This document shows positions 44,542 to 53,125 of a stretch of DNA of 64,000 nt, piece by piece (the stretch's first letter is position 1; each line of letters starts with the position of its first letter). The stretch is from Chania fonticola_B. GTDB taxonomy: Bacteria > Pseudomonadota > Gammaproteobacteria > Enterobacterales > Enterobacteriaceae. Position numbers and translations under genes: made by a program. The stretch lies in NCBI RefSeq assembly GCF_048537545.1, contig NZ_CP183218.1, one strand, 5' to 3'. Under the pieces are notes generated by a model. It worked only from the letters and a program-made list of their open reading frames with translations, searched no databases and was not told the DNA's origin.

Positions 44542-46575
44542 GTGAACATTCTTAGTTATTTACAAAAGGTGGGTCGGGCCTTGATGGTTCCGGTAGCCAC
44601 ACTGCCTGCCGCGGCCATCCTGATGGGTGTCGGCTACTGGATTGACCCGGTTAGCTGGGGTGGGGACAATGCTCTGGCAGCCTTGTTCATCAAATCTGGT
44701 GCGGCCATTATCGATCATATGTCGGTCCTGTTCGCCATTGGTGTGGCTTACGGTATGTCCAAAGACAAAGACGGTGCTGCTGCACTGACCGGTTTTGTCG
44801 GCTTCCTGGTAGTGACCACGCTGTGTTCACCTGCCGCCGTGTCAATGATTCAGAAGATCCCTCTCGATCAGGTTCCAGCCGCCTTTGGCAAAATCGAGAA
44901 CCAGTTCGTGGGTATCCTGGTGGGTATCATTTCTGCCGAAGTCTACAACCGTTTCAGCGGTGTTGAACTGCCGAAAGCGCTGTCATTCTTCAGCGGCCGC
45001 CGTCTGGTGCCAATCCTGATCTCCTTCCTGATGATCCTGGTTGCCTTCATCCTGATGTATATCTGGCCGGTGGTGTTCAACGGTCTGGTCAGCTTCGGTG
45101 AGCAGATCCAAAAGCTCGGCTCTGCCGGTGCCGGTATCTACGCCTTCTTCAACCGTCTGTTGATTCCGGTCGGTCTGCACCATGCGCTGAACTCGGTATT
45201 CTGGTTTGACGTTGCTGGTATTAACGATATTCCTAACTTCCTGGGTGGCTCGCAGTCTATCGAAGCGGGTAAAGCGACTGTCGGTATCACCGGCCGTTAC
45301 CAGGCAGGCTTCTTCCCAATCATGATGTTCGGTCTGCCTGGTGCAGCACTGGCCATCTACCACTGCGCGCGTCCTGAGAACAAAGCGAAAGTGTTGGGTA
45401 TCATGATGGCGGGGGCGTTTGCTGCCTTCTTCACCGGGATCACCGAGCCGCTGGAATTCTCCTTCATGTTCGTTGCGCCTGTGCTGTATGTGATCCACGC
45501 CATTCTGACCGGTATCTCCGTGTTCATCGCGGCCAGCATGCAGTGGATTGCCGGTTTTGGCTTCAGTGCCGGTCTGGTGGATATGGCGTTGTCAACGCGT
45601 AACCCACTGGCGACTCACTGGTACATGCTGATCCCGCAAGGCCTGGTGTTCTTCGCTATTTACTACGTGGTGTTCCGCTTCACCATCAAAAAATTCAACC
45701 TGATGACCCCAGGCCGTGAACTGGCGGTTGCCGGTGACGAAACCGACGGTTATGACGTGGATACCGCTGCGGGTAAGAACGAGGATGAAACCACTACCCT
45801 GGCTCGTCGCTATGTGAGCGCCATCGGGGGTTCTGACAACCTGACCGGGATTGATGCCTGTATCACCCGTCTGCGTTTGAACGTCAAAGATTCTGCGTTG
45901 GTGAACGATGCTCTGGCTAAACGCCTGGGTGCTTCTGGCGTGATCCGTCTGAACAAGCAAAGCGTGCAGGTGATTGTCGGGACTCGTGCCGAACTGATTG
46001 CCAGTGCGATGACTAAAGTGATTGCAGCAGGCCCGGTAGCGGCAGCCTCTGCTCCAGCCGCCGCAGCCGCTGCGGCAGAAGTTAAACCGCAGGCTGTTCC
46101 TAACGTTGCTAAAACCGTGTTGGAAGCGCTGGTGGCGCCGGTAACCGGTGAAGTGGTGGCTCTGGATCAGGTGCCGGACGAAGCCTTCGCCAGCAAAGCG
46201 GTCGGTGACGGTGTGGCTATTCGCCCAACCGATAAAACCGTCGTGGCGCCAGCTGATGGCACCGTGGTGAAGATCTTCAACACCAACCACGCTTTCTGCC
46301 TGGAAACAGACAAGGGCGCGGAGATCGTCGTGCACATGGGTATCGACACCGTGGCGCTGAACGGTCAGGGCTTCAAACGCCTGGTGGAAGAGGGTGCTGA
46401 GGTGAAAGCAGGCCAACCTATCCTGGAAATGGATCTGGAATACCTGAACGCCAACGCGCGCTCGATGATCAGCCCGGTAGTGGTCAGCAATGCTGACGAC
46501 TATGCTGGCCTGACGGCGCTGGCAACCGGCAATGTGGTTGCTGGTCAAACCAAGTTGTTTGAGATCCAGAAATAA
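44542..46575 (+). CDS. nagE: PTS N-acetylglucosamine transporter, EIICBA
   Basis: 677 residues with three fused PTS domains: EIIC (about 1-370; MVPVATLPAAAILMGVGYWID, GITEPLEFSFMF), EIIB (about 410-490) with the phosphorylated Cys440 in DACITRLRL, and EIIA (about 525-677) with phosphorylated His598 in EIVVHMGIDTV. An Ala-rich linker joins B and A. It imports GlcNAc as GlcNAc-6-P. Regulated by NagC and CRP through the upstream region. Confidence 0.97.
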   Translation: MNILSYLQKVGRALMVPVATLPAAAILMGVGYWIDPVSWGGDNALAALFIKSGAAIIDHMSVLFAIGVAYGMSKDKDGAAALTGFVGFLVVTTLCSPAAVSMIQKIPLDQVPAAFGKIENQFVGILVGIISAEVYNRFSGVELPKALSFFSGRRLVPILISFLMILVAFILMYIWPVVFNGLVSFGEQIQKLGSAGAGIYAFFNRLLIPVGLHHALNSVFWFDVAGINDIPNFLGGSQSIEAGKATVGITGRYQAGFFPIMMFGLPGAALAIYHCARPENKAKVLGIMMAGAFAAFFTGITEPLEFSFMFVAPVLYVIHAILTGISVFIAASMQWIAGFGFSAGLVDMALSTRNPLATHWYMLIPQGLVFFAIYYVVFRFTIKKFNLMTPGRELAVAGDETDGYDVDTAAGKNEDETTTLARRYVSAIGGSDNLTGIDACITRLRLNVKDSALVNDALAKRLGASGVIRLNKQSVQVIVGTRAELIASAMTKVIAAGPVAAASAPAAAAAAAEVKPQAVPNVAKTVLEALVAPVTGEVVALDQVPDEAFASKAVGDGVAIRPTDKTVVAPADGTVVKIFNTNHAFCLETDKGAEIVVHMGIDTVALNGQGFKRLVEEGAEVKAGQPILEMDLEYLNANARSMISPVVVSNADDYAGLTALATGNVVAGQTKLFEIQK

Positions 46576-46628
46576 GTTGGGTTTAATCCTGGCTCCGCCC
46601 GGGCGTTAAACGGGCGGTAAGCAGTATC

Positions 46629-46662
46629 AGCGGGAAAAGAGCGATCTTTTCCCGCTTTTTTT
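46629..46662 (+). terminator. nagE terminator
   Basis: Stem AGCGGGAAAAGA / TCTTTTCCCGCT with loop GCGA, followed by a T run; lies between nagE and glnS. Confidence 0.88.
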
Positions 46663-46767
46663 GTTTTTGCAGCACGGGAACTTGACGAATAACGGTTGTT
46701 TCTGGGCGCGGCTTATTGGAACATAGAAGGTTATATGTGTAGCGCTTTGCATTTGAGGAATAGTGAC

Positions 46768-48432
46768 ATGAGTGAGGCAGAAGCCCGCCCAACCAATTTT
46801 ATCCGTCAGATCATTGATGAAGATCTGGCATCAGGGAAGCATACGTCGGTTCATACACGTTTCCCACCGGAGCCTAATGGCTATCTGCATATCGGCCATG
46901 CCAAGTCCATTTGCCTGAACTTTGGCATCGCCAAGGATTATCAGGGCCAATGTAACCTGCGTTTCGATGACACCAACCCGGTAAAAGAAGACATCGAATT
47001 TGTCGACTCCATCAAGCACGATGTGGAGTGGTTAGGCTTTACCTGGAGCGGCGACGTTCGTTATTCCTCGGACTATTTCGATCAACTGCACCAGTATGCG
47101 GTTGAGCTGATCAACAAAGGCCTGGCCTATGTTGACGAGCTTTCTCCCGAGCAAATCCGTGAATACCGTGGCTCGCTCACGGCTCCGGGCAAAGACAGCC
47201 CGTACCGTACCCGCACGGTTGAAGAGAACCTGGCGCTGTTTGAGAAGATGCGTAACGGCGAGTTTGCCGAGGGTACCGCTTGCCTGCGCGCCAAGATCGA
47301 TATGGCCTCGCCGTTTATCGTGATGCGCGATCCGGTGATCTACCGCATCAAGTTTGCGGAACACCACCAGACCGGGAACAAATGGTGCATCTACCCGATG
47401 TACGATTTCACCCACTGCATTTCCGATGCGCTGGAAGGGATCACCCATTCGCTGTGTACCCTGGAGTTCCAGGATAACCGCCGTCTGTACGACTGGGTGC
47501 TGGATAACATCACCATCCCTTGCCATCCGCGTCAGTACGAGTTCTCACGCCTGAATCTCGAATACGCCATCATGTCCAAGCGTAAGCTGAGCCAACTGGT
47601 GACCGAGAAGATCGTTGAAGGCTGGGATGACCCACGTATGCCAACCGTGTCCGGCCTGCGTCGTCGTGGCTATACGGCCGCCTCTATTCGCGAGTTCTGC
47701 CAGCGTATCGGCGTCACCAAACAGGATAATAACGTCGAGATGATGGCGCTGGAGTCCTGTATTCGTGACGATCTGAATGAGCACGCACCGCGCGCCATGG
47801 CCGTGCTGGATCCGGTGAAGGTGATCATCGAGAACATGTCGCAAGACGTGGAAATGGTGACCATGCCTAATCACCCGAACCAGCCGGAAATGGGCAGCCG
47901 TGAAGTGCCGTTCAGCCGCGAAGTGTATATCGATCGTGCAGACTTCCGTGAAGAAGCCAACAAGCAGTACAAACGTCTGGTGCTGGGCAAAGAAGTGCGC
48001 CTGCGCAATGCGTATGTGATCAAGGCTGAACGCGTAGAGAAGGATGCAGAGGGTGAAATCACCACCATTTTCTGCACCTACGATCCCGATACGCTGAGCA
48101 AAGATCCTGCCGATGGCCGCAAGGTGAAAGGCGTGATCCACTGGGTGTCTGCTGCACACGCCTTACCGGCAGAAATTCGCCTGTACGATCGTCTGTTCAG
48201 CGTGGCTAACCCGGCGGCGGCAGAGGACTTCCTCGCCACCATCAACCCGGAATCGCTGATTATCAAGCAAGGCTTTGTTGAGCCAAGCCTGGCAGCTGCC
48301 CAGCCGGAGAAAGCCTACCAGTTCGAGCGTGAAGGCTATTTCTGCGCCGACAGCCGCCATTCTACGGCCGATCGTTTGGTGTTTAACCGCACCGTAGGCC
48401 TGCGTGACACCTGGGCCAAGATTGGCGCTTAA
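46768..48432 (+). CDS. glnS: Glutaminyl-tRNA synthetase
   Basis: 554 residues from ATG 46768 (GAGGAA 12 bases upstream; E. coli 554). Class I motifs PPEPNGYLHIGHAKS (HIGH) and the KMSKS variant YAIMSKRKLS. It charges tRNA-Gln, three genes for which lie 9 kb upstream. In E. coli chiP follows it; here a 12-kb accessory block intervenes. Confidence 0.97.
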   Translation: MSEAEARPTNFIRQIIDEDLASGKHTSVHTRFPPEPNGYLHIGHAKSICLNFGIAKDYQGQCNLRFDDTNPVKEDIEFVDSIKHDVEWLGFTWSGDVRYSSDYFDQLHQYAVELINKGLAYVDELSPEQIREYRGSLTAPGKDSPYRTRTVEENLALFEKMRNGEFAEGTACLRAKIDMASPFIVMRDPVIYRIKFAEHHQTGNKWCIYPMYDFTHCISDALEGITHSLCTLEFQDNRRLYDWVLDNITIPCHPRQYEFSRLNLEYAIMSKRKLSQLVTEKIVEGWDDPRMPTVSGLRRRGYTAASIREFCQRIGVTKQDNNVEMMALESCIRDDLNEHAPRAMAVLDPVKVIIENMSQDVEMVTMPNHPNQPEMGSREVPFSREVYIDRADFREEANKQYKRLVLGKEVRLRNAYVIKAERVEKDAEGEITTIFCTYDPDTLSKDPADGRKVKGVIHWVSAAHALPAEIRLYDRLFSVANPAAAEDFLATINPESLIIKQGFVEPSLAAAQPEKAYQFEREGYFCADSRHSTADRLVFNRTVGLRDTWAKIGA

Positions 48433-48949
48433 GCTTAGCCAAGCCTAGCGTGTTTCCTTGCCTGTTTGTCTCTTGATCGGATCTTCTGGTCAAGAGACAT
48501 CTTCTGTTTTGCTTTGAATGCTACCCTCATGTCGTTTCCCTTCCCGCTGACTGTCCCTGATTTTGGTCATTTGGCCTGCGTGCTGTTAACTGTCACTCTA
48601 CGCCCATAATAAAATCAGGGTAATAAACTCGCGGGATTTATCTGGCCTGCATTTTATTTTGCGTAAATTTTGAGTCGCTCACCTTGGCTTATTCCTATTA
48701 CTAAATATCGAAATAACGAAAGGTTGCGACCACTTATACTTATATTTTGGCGCTCTGCGTATTAGCCATAAATTCATTGATCTGCGTTTGTTGATCGGCT
48801 ATTCTTGCCCGAAATACAGGGTGGTAAATAATAATCAGCATGCTTTAATAAAGGCATATTTTATTGTGTCTTTATACTAAGCATGGTTATTTTCTATCAA
48901 GATAGATAATGCCAAGGCTGATTTATACTCACTATATAAGGATTATGTT
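48433..48949. other. AT-rich gene-free stretch before the peptide gene
   Basis: 517 bases. The glnS hairpin lies at 48468-48498. From about 48600 on the sequence is clearly richer in A and T than the neighbouring genes, with no open frame supported by a ribosome-binding site. TATACT hexamers at 48873-48878 and 48924-48929 are possible -10 boxes for the peptide transcript, but neither has a good -35 box, so a regulated promoter is possible. Confidence 0.55.
48468..48511 (+). terminator. Terminator-like hairpin after glnS
   Basis: Stem GTCTCTTGA / TCAAGAGAC at 48468-48498, then ATCTTCTGTTTTG, a modest T tract. Confidence 0.65.
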
Positions 48950-49138
48950 GTGAAAAAGCTTACTGTTTCTCAAGCCAACTCAATCGTCGGCGGTACCTGT
49001 AAAACCTGTATTACCAAATATGTCGCCTCTGGTTTTAAGTGCAATATGGTAACAACCTGTACCGACAAAACCGGTAAAGTCATCAGCCAGGACTCTAAAC
49101 CTACTGCGCTGGCCAATTGCGGTATTATTGAGCAGTAA
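48950..49138 (+). CDS. Double-glycine-leader, Cys-rich precursor peptide
   Basis: 62 residues from GTG 48950, preceded by AAGGA with 7-base spacing; an ATG five bases earlier reads only ATG TTG TGA, so GTG is the start. MKKLTVSQANSIVGG is a 15-residue leader ending in the Gly-Gly pair recognised by C39 peptidases. The predicted core of 47 residues begins TCKTC and has five Cys (core positions 2, 5, 16, 22, 42), with few strongly hydrophobic segments. It resembles small peptides of Serratia and Proteus that I recall as DUF4762, without known function. The C39 exporter 1.85 kb downstream and the DsbA-like gene support it as precursor of a secreted, disulfide-bonded peptide. No immunity protein is recognisable beside it. 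Confidence 0.82.
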   Translation: MKKLTVSQANSIVGGTCKTCITKYVASGFKCNMVTTCTDKTGKVISQDSKPTALANCGIIEQ

Positions 49139-49346
49139 TACTGAGTAAAGGTTTCCTGCTGCCACCGTCCTTACTACCTTTGAATAGAGGGGTATTGAGT
49201 CCGAGTTACGCTCAAGCCTGTGTCCAGTAAGGGCGGATAACGTGGACCCTTATTCAGCGTTTACTTCAGTGCTGATGCGACTTTTTCGTGTCAGCCTGTT
49301 TCGCAACGATAAAGCTAATTAGCAGGCCTTTTTAGGACGAGTTTTT
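49139..49346 (+). promoter_or_regulatory. Structured gap between peptide gene and export operon
   Basis: 208 bases. AAAGGT...ACCTTT (49146-49180) and TAAGGG...CCCTTA (49229-49252) can form hairpins, but no T run follows. This could limit read-through so the peptide mRNA exceeds the maturation genes, as in many bacteriocin loci. The inference is from layout only. Confidence 0.4.
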
Positions 49347-50015
49347 ATGTTCAGAACCCCTCTGTTTATTACCCTGTATACGTTAGTGGTTATTATTGTT
49401 TCATCACTTATGACGACAGCCTATTTTCACTATTTTGTATTGAATACTAATGACGATCAGCAAAGCCTGATCGCTTTCGATAATAATAAGGTTAATAATA
49501 GTCCGATCAAAGAAGGCAATACCCTTATCGAACTCTTCTCTTATGGCTGCCACTACTGCGCCCTGAATGAAGAAAACCTGGATAAGCTGGAAGCGCGGAT
49601 GCCTGCCGGGAGCAAGTTGGTCCGTTTGCATATCAATAACGAGCAGATGAATGGTTTGGCCAGTTTTTCCTCGTTGTTTGCGACGTTAACGGTAATGGGC
49701 ATTGAACCGCAGCACCGTCAAAGCGCCTATGACGCAATTATCCGGGACAAGGTCGATCTGAGTAACCCTAAAAATCGTGATATCTGGCTGCAGGAGCAAA
49801 ATATCGATCCCGCGGAGTACGCCCGTGTTAGCCAGACCCCGCAGGTGAAAGCCTTGCTGAGCTATATGACCGAGGTCTCCCGCTATTACAACATAGACGC
49901 AACGCCGAGCTTTATCGTCAACAGGAAATGGTTGGCACTGCAGGATCGTGAGTTCCCAGCGTTTGCTGATCACCTGTTGTCGCTGTTACAGCATGACAAA
50001 CCGCTGGAGCCCTAA
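49347..50015 (+). CDS. Membrane-anchored DsbA-like thiol oxidoreductase
   Basis: 222 residues. An uncleaved N-terminal membrane segment (about 6-30, ITLYTLVVIIVSSLMTTAYF) anchors a periplasmic thioredoxin-fold domain. Active-site motif FSYGCHYC (C68-H-Y-C71) follows LIELFSYG as in DsbA (CPHC there), and the cis-proline loop is DATPSFIVN (P187). A helical insertion of about 90 residues lies between, as in DsbA. Likely forms or sorts disulfides in the Cys-rich peptide. First gene of the tight operon; its stop overlaps the next start (TAATG). Confidence 0.88.
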   Translation: MFRTPLFITLYTLVVIIVSSLMTTAYFHYFVLNTNDDQQSLIAFDNNKVNNSPIKEGNTLIELFSYGCHYCALNEENLDKLEARMPAGSKLVRLHINNEQMNGLASFSSLFATLTVMGIEPQHRQSAYDAIIRDKVDLSNPKNRDIWLQEQNIDPAEYARVSQTPQVKALLSYMTEVSRYYNIDATPSFIVNRKWLALQDREFPAFADHLLSLLQHDKPLEP

Positions 50016-50962
50016 TGCGTTTCTTTGCTGTATGGGCCTATCTGGCATGGCGAAATAGCCTGGCAACGCTGATGCGTAGTCTGGCACCTTTGCGCAAAGC
50101 ACAGAGAGGTGCCGTCTGTTGGTTATTGCAGCACGGTGATTATCGTTGGTTTCTGGTGCTGGCGGCGTGGGGCAGAAGGTTGCGGCTGGGAGACCGAGGG
50201 GAGCGTAGGCGTGCTTTCGTGGCCGCCGCCAATAAGCAGTGCTTGCTTGGCGATGGCCGTAAATTGGATTTTGCCGGGATGAGCTATCGTCGGCGGCTAT
50301 TGGATCTGGCCGCTACCTATGGGCAAAGCCCACAGATACAGGCTCAGATGGAGCGTTGTAAAGCACAGTTGAATGCCGTGGTGGAGCCTTTGCATCAAGC
50401 CGGTTCGCCGGTGGTGCTAGCTCCGTTGCATATGGTTTCCGATGTGTTGGCCGGGATGGTTGGGGGCGCGGCTTTCCCTGGTCAGGCAACGGTGATCGTT
50501 TCCAGCAGTGTGGAAATCTATCAGGAACAAGTCCGTCAGCTAGGGAAGGTCAATCTTGCTTATTGTTCGATCCATGACGATAGCCGGGAAATTGCCGGCA
50601 ACCTGATGGCGGCGATCATGGAGGCAGCGGATCATCAGCGGAACATCATGATCTTCCCTGATATCACCCCCGATTACACCGTCAATGCCAATACGGCAGC
50701 AACGGCAAAACTACCTTGTCGGCTTTTTGATCGCCCTGCCAATCTACACAGCGGAGTGATACGCATTGCCCGGGCGTTATCGGCGCAGGTGGTTTTTTAT
50801 TACCTGTATTACGACCAGGAACTCAAAATCCATATTGAGCCACCGGTTCAGGCTCGCAGCCTGAAGGCCAGGCTGCCGGAAATCATTGAAGCGTCGATAG
50901 CTCGGCATCCTGAAGACTGGCTGTTATGGCACTCGCATTCATTATTTTTTATCAATGAATAA
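50015..50962 (+). CDS. LpxL/HtrB-like acyltransferase
   Basis: 315 residues. The C-terminal two thirds follow the lysophospholipid/lipid A acyltransferase pattern: VVLAPLHMVSDVLAGMV (catalytic His139, followed by Asp at +4 rather than the usual +5), NIMIFPDITPDYT near 210-222, LPCRLFDRPANLHSGVIRIARAL (the P...G.A region) and a final HPEDWLLWHSHSLFF, as in LpxL/LpxM. These enzymes move acyl groups from acyl-ACP. Low similarity to the housekeeping enzymes and the company of an ACP, ketosynthase and peptide gene suggest a specialised acceptor, possibly the peptide or a lipid carrier. The acceptor is not deducible. No clear N-terminal transmembrane helix. Confidence 0.72.
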   Translation: MRFFAVWAYLAWRNSLATLMRSLAPLRKAQRGAVCWLLQHGDYRWFLVLAAWGRRLRLGDRGERRRAFVAAANKQCLLGDGRKLDFAGMSYRRRLLDLAATYGQSPQIQAQMERCKAQLNAVVEPLHQAGSPVVLAPLHMVSDVLAGMVGGAAFPGQATVIVSSSVEIYQEQVRQLGKVNLAYCSIHDDSREIAGNLMAAIMEAADHQRNIMIFPDITPDYTVNANTAATAKLPCRLFDRPANLHSGVIRIARALSAQVVFYYLYYDQELKIHIEPPVQARSLKARLPEIIEASIARHPEDWLLWHSHSLFFINE

Positions 50963-50986
50963 TCTGGAAATTGAAGAAGTCAGATC

Positions 50987-53125
50987 ATGGAAAAGATAAT
51001 CCCGACGCAGGTTTTTCAAGGTGAAACCAATGAGTGTGGGTTGGCCTGCATCGCCATGCTGGCGCAGACGCAGGGCATCGATGCCCCGCTGGAGAACTTG
51101 CGTGAACGCTATCCAGCGTCGCAGCATGGCACCTCGTTGACCACGTTATGTACCATTCTCTCTGAGCTGGCCATACCCGCTTACCCGATGATTTTCGATC
51201 ATGGTGAGCTGGCGGAGCTGCCGTTGCCTGCCATTTTACACTACGGTGCCAGCCACTATGTGCTGTTGGCGTACCGCCAAGGCAACTATGTTTGCGTGAT
51301 GAACCCGGCGATAGGCCAGCAGCTGTTGCCCATCGATGCATTAAAACTGGAAATCAGCGGCTACGCGCTGGTGCTGGACAGTGAAAGACAACCCGACCCA
51401 AAGGCACAGGCTGATAAAAAGCGCAGTACGGGTTTTAAAGCCCTGGAGTGCATGAGCCTGAAAGAGACCGCCAGAATGCCGGGTATCTATCGGCTGATGG
51501 TGCTGGCCTTTCTGATTTCCTTAACCCTGTTCATCATGCCGACGATGGTAGGCAGCGCCATCAATAAGGTTTACTCCTCGGCGGGTGACGCCGACTTCCC
51601 GTATTTCTATTTCCTGCTGGCGTTTTTTGTTTCTACCCTGCTGGCCTTCGCCGTGCGTTGGGTCACGGAGCGGTTTATCAAACGCTTTGTGGTGGTCAAC
51701 AGCGTTGCCGGTTTCTCGCGGTTACTCGGTAATTCGCTCAACTTCTTTGCCAAACGCGCACCGGGCGACGTGTTCAGCCGCTTTTCCAACTGGCAGCTTG
51801 CGTCCGGCATCAAGATTGAGCTGGATAACGGCCTGCGTACCGATTGGATTATCGGCGCTATCGCGTTAGGCGTTATGTGTTACATGAGCCCGCTGCTGGC
51901 GATGGTCTCTGGCGTTGGCGTGACGCTAATGGGATTGATCAGCATCTGGGCCATCTATCGCGATCGCTATTACACCCAGCAGTTGCAGGTAAAAACGGCG
52001 GAGCAAAGCGATTTTATTCTGGAAAGCATTCAGGGTTTTTCCACCATCAAATCCGCTGGGCTGGACAGCCAGCGCAAAAGCGTGTTTGCCCGCTACGCGC
52101 TGTCTCTGTTTACCTGCCAGCAGCAGCAGAGGATCTATGAGCAGGTCAAAAGCAGCCTGTATCAGCTGATCGGTAGCCTGGAGATGGTGTTTTTCATGCT
52201 GCTGGCATTGCCATTGTTGAAAAAGGGGGTCCTGACGCTGGGGGAGTTTTTTGCCTACAGTTTTGTGCGGGAGATTTTCACCTCGTATATCACCAAAATA
52301 TTCTACGCCATTTTGCAAAAGAACCAGCTGCACGTCATTGATACCCGTGCGCGGGATCTGTTTCCTTCCAGTTCAGAGCATGAAGCGGCACCTAAAACGC
52401 TCCCGCAGTTCAGCTCTCGGTTGAGTTTTCGCCATATTGTCTTTGCCTACGATGCCCAGTTGCCGGTGCTGCATGATTTGTCGATATCGCTGCAACCCGG
52501 CCAACGGATTGCCATTGTCGGTGAGTCGGGGACGGGCAAAAGCACGCTGCTGAAAGTGATGACCGGCCTGATGGCTCCGCAGCAAGGTGAGGTGGTGGTC
52601 GATGGTCAACCGGTCGATTATCGGCAGCTACACACCTTGTTCTTCCTGCAAAGTCAGGAAGACATTCTGTTCAATGCCTCGGTGCTAGAGAACATCACGC
52701 TGTTTGATGAGAACGTGGATGAGCATCAACACCAGCGGATTAAACGTTCCCTTGAGGGGCTGAATCTGCACTCGGTAGTAGAAAAACTGCCGGGCGGCCT
52801 CAACGCCCTGATCCGTGAAAGCCATGCCGGGTTATCCCTGGGGCAGCGCCAACGCCTGTTGCTGGCACGGGCAATGTACAGCAACTGCCCGGTGCTGGTG
52901 CTGGATGAACCCACGGCCAACCTGGATGAAAATACGGCGCATCAGGTGATGACGACCTTGCTTGCCCATTGCCGTGAACATCAAAAAACGCTGATCACCG
53001 TGACACACAGCGAAAGCGTGCTGTCGATGTTTGATCGGGTTTATCGCATGGACAATGGGAGTATGGCGCAGGTTGATACCCTGTTCGCACCGCAACCAGA
53101 CCTGACGGTGGCGGCATGCTCATGA
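50987..53125 (+). CDS. Peptidase-containing ABC exporter (C39 family)
   Basis: 712 residues. N-terminal C39 peptidase (1-135): QGETNECGLACIAML with nucleophile Cys17 and GASHYVLL with His90; the third position, Asp in CvaB-type enzymes (DPA.G), is Asn106 here (MNPAIG). Then a six-helix membrane domain (about 165-445) and an ABC ATPase: Walker A GESGTGKST (about 511), signature LSLGQRQR (about 616; Leu for the usual Gly), Walker B VLVLDEPTANLD, H-loop TVTHSE. Should cut the GG leader and export the core to the periplasm. ATGA overlap with the adaptor gene. Confidence 0.93.
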   Translation: MEKIIPTQVFQGETNECGLACIAMLAQTQGIDAPLENLRERYPASQHGTSLTTLCTILSELAIPAYPMIFDHGELAELPLPAILHYGASHYVLLAYRQGNYVCVMNPAIGQQLLPIDALKLEISGYALVLDSERQPDPKAQADKKRSTGFKALECMSLKETARMPGIYRLMVLAFLISLTLFIMPTMVGSAINKVYSSAGDADFPYFYFLLAFFVSTLLAFAVRWVTERFIKRFVVVNSVAGFSRLLGNSLNFFAKRAPGDVFSRFSNWQLASGIKIELDNGLRTDWIIGAIALGVMCYMSPLLAMVSGVGVTLMGLISIWAIYRDRYYTQQLQVKTAEQSDFILESIQGFSTIKSAGLDSQRKSVFARYALSLFTCQQQQRIYEQVKSSLYQLIGSLEMVFFMLLALPLLKKGVLTLGEFFAYSFVREIFTSYITKIFYAILQKNQLHVIDTRARDLFPSSSEHEAAPKTLPQFSSRLSFRHIVFAYDAQLPVLHDLSISLQPGQRIAIVGESGTGKSTLLKVMTGLMAPQQGEVVVDGQPVDYRQLHTLFFLQSQEDILFNASVLENITLFDENVDEHQHQRIKRSLEGLNLHSVVEKLPGGLNALIRESHAGLSLGQRQRLLLARAMYSNCPVLVLDEPTANLDENTAHQVMTTLLAHCREHQKTLITVTHSESVLSMFDRVYRMDNGSMAQVDTLFAPQPDLTVAACS

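Noticed and set aside
45592..46548. 318-codon minus-strand frame inside nagE
   Set aside because: Antisense shadow of a clear EIICBA gene.
48950..49138. Lanthipeptide, lasso or sactipeptide precursor
   Set aside because: No LanB/LanM, lasso cyclase or radical SAM enzyme is encoded in the cluster; disulfides from the DsbA-like protein fit better.
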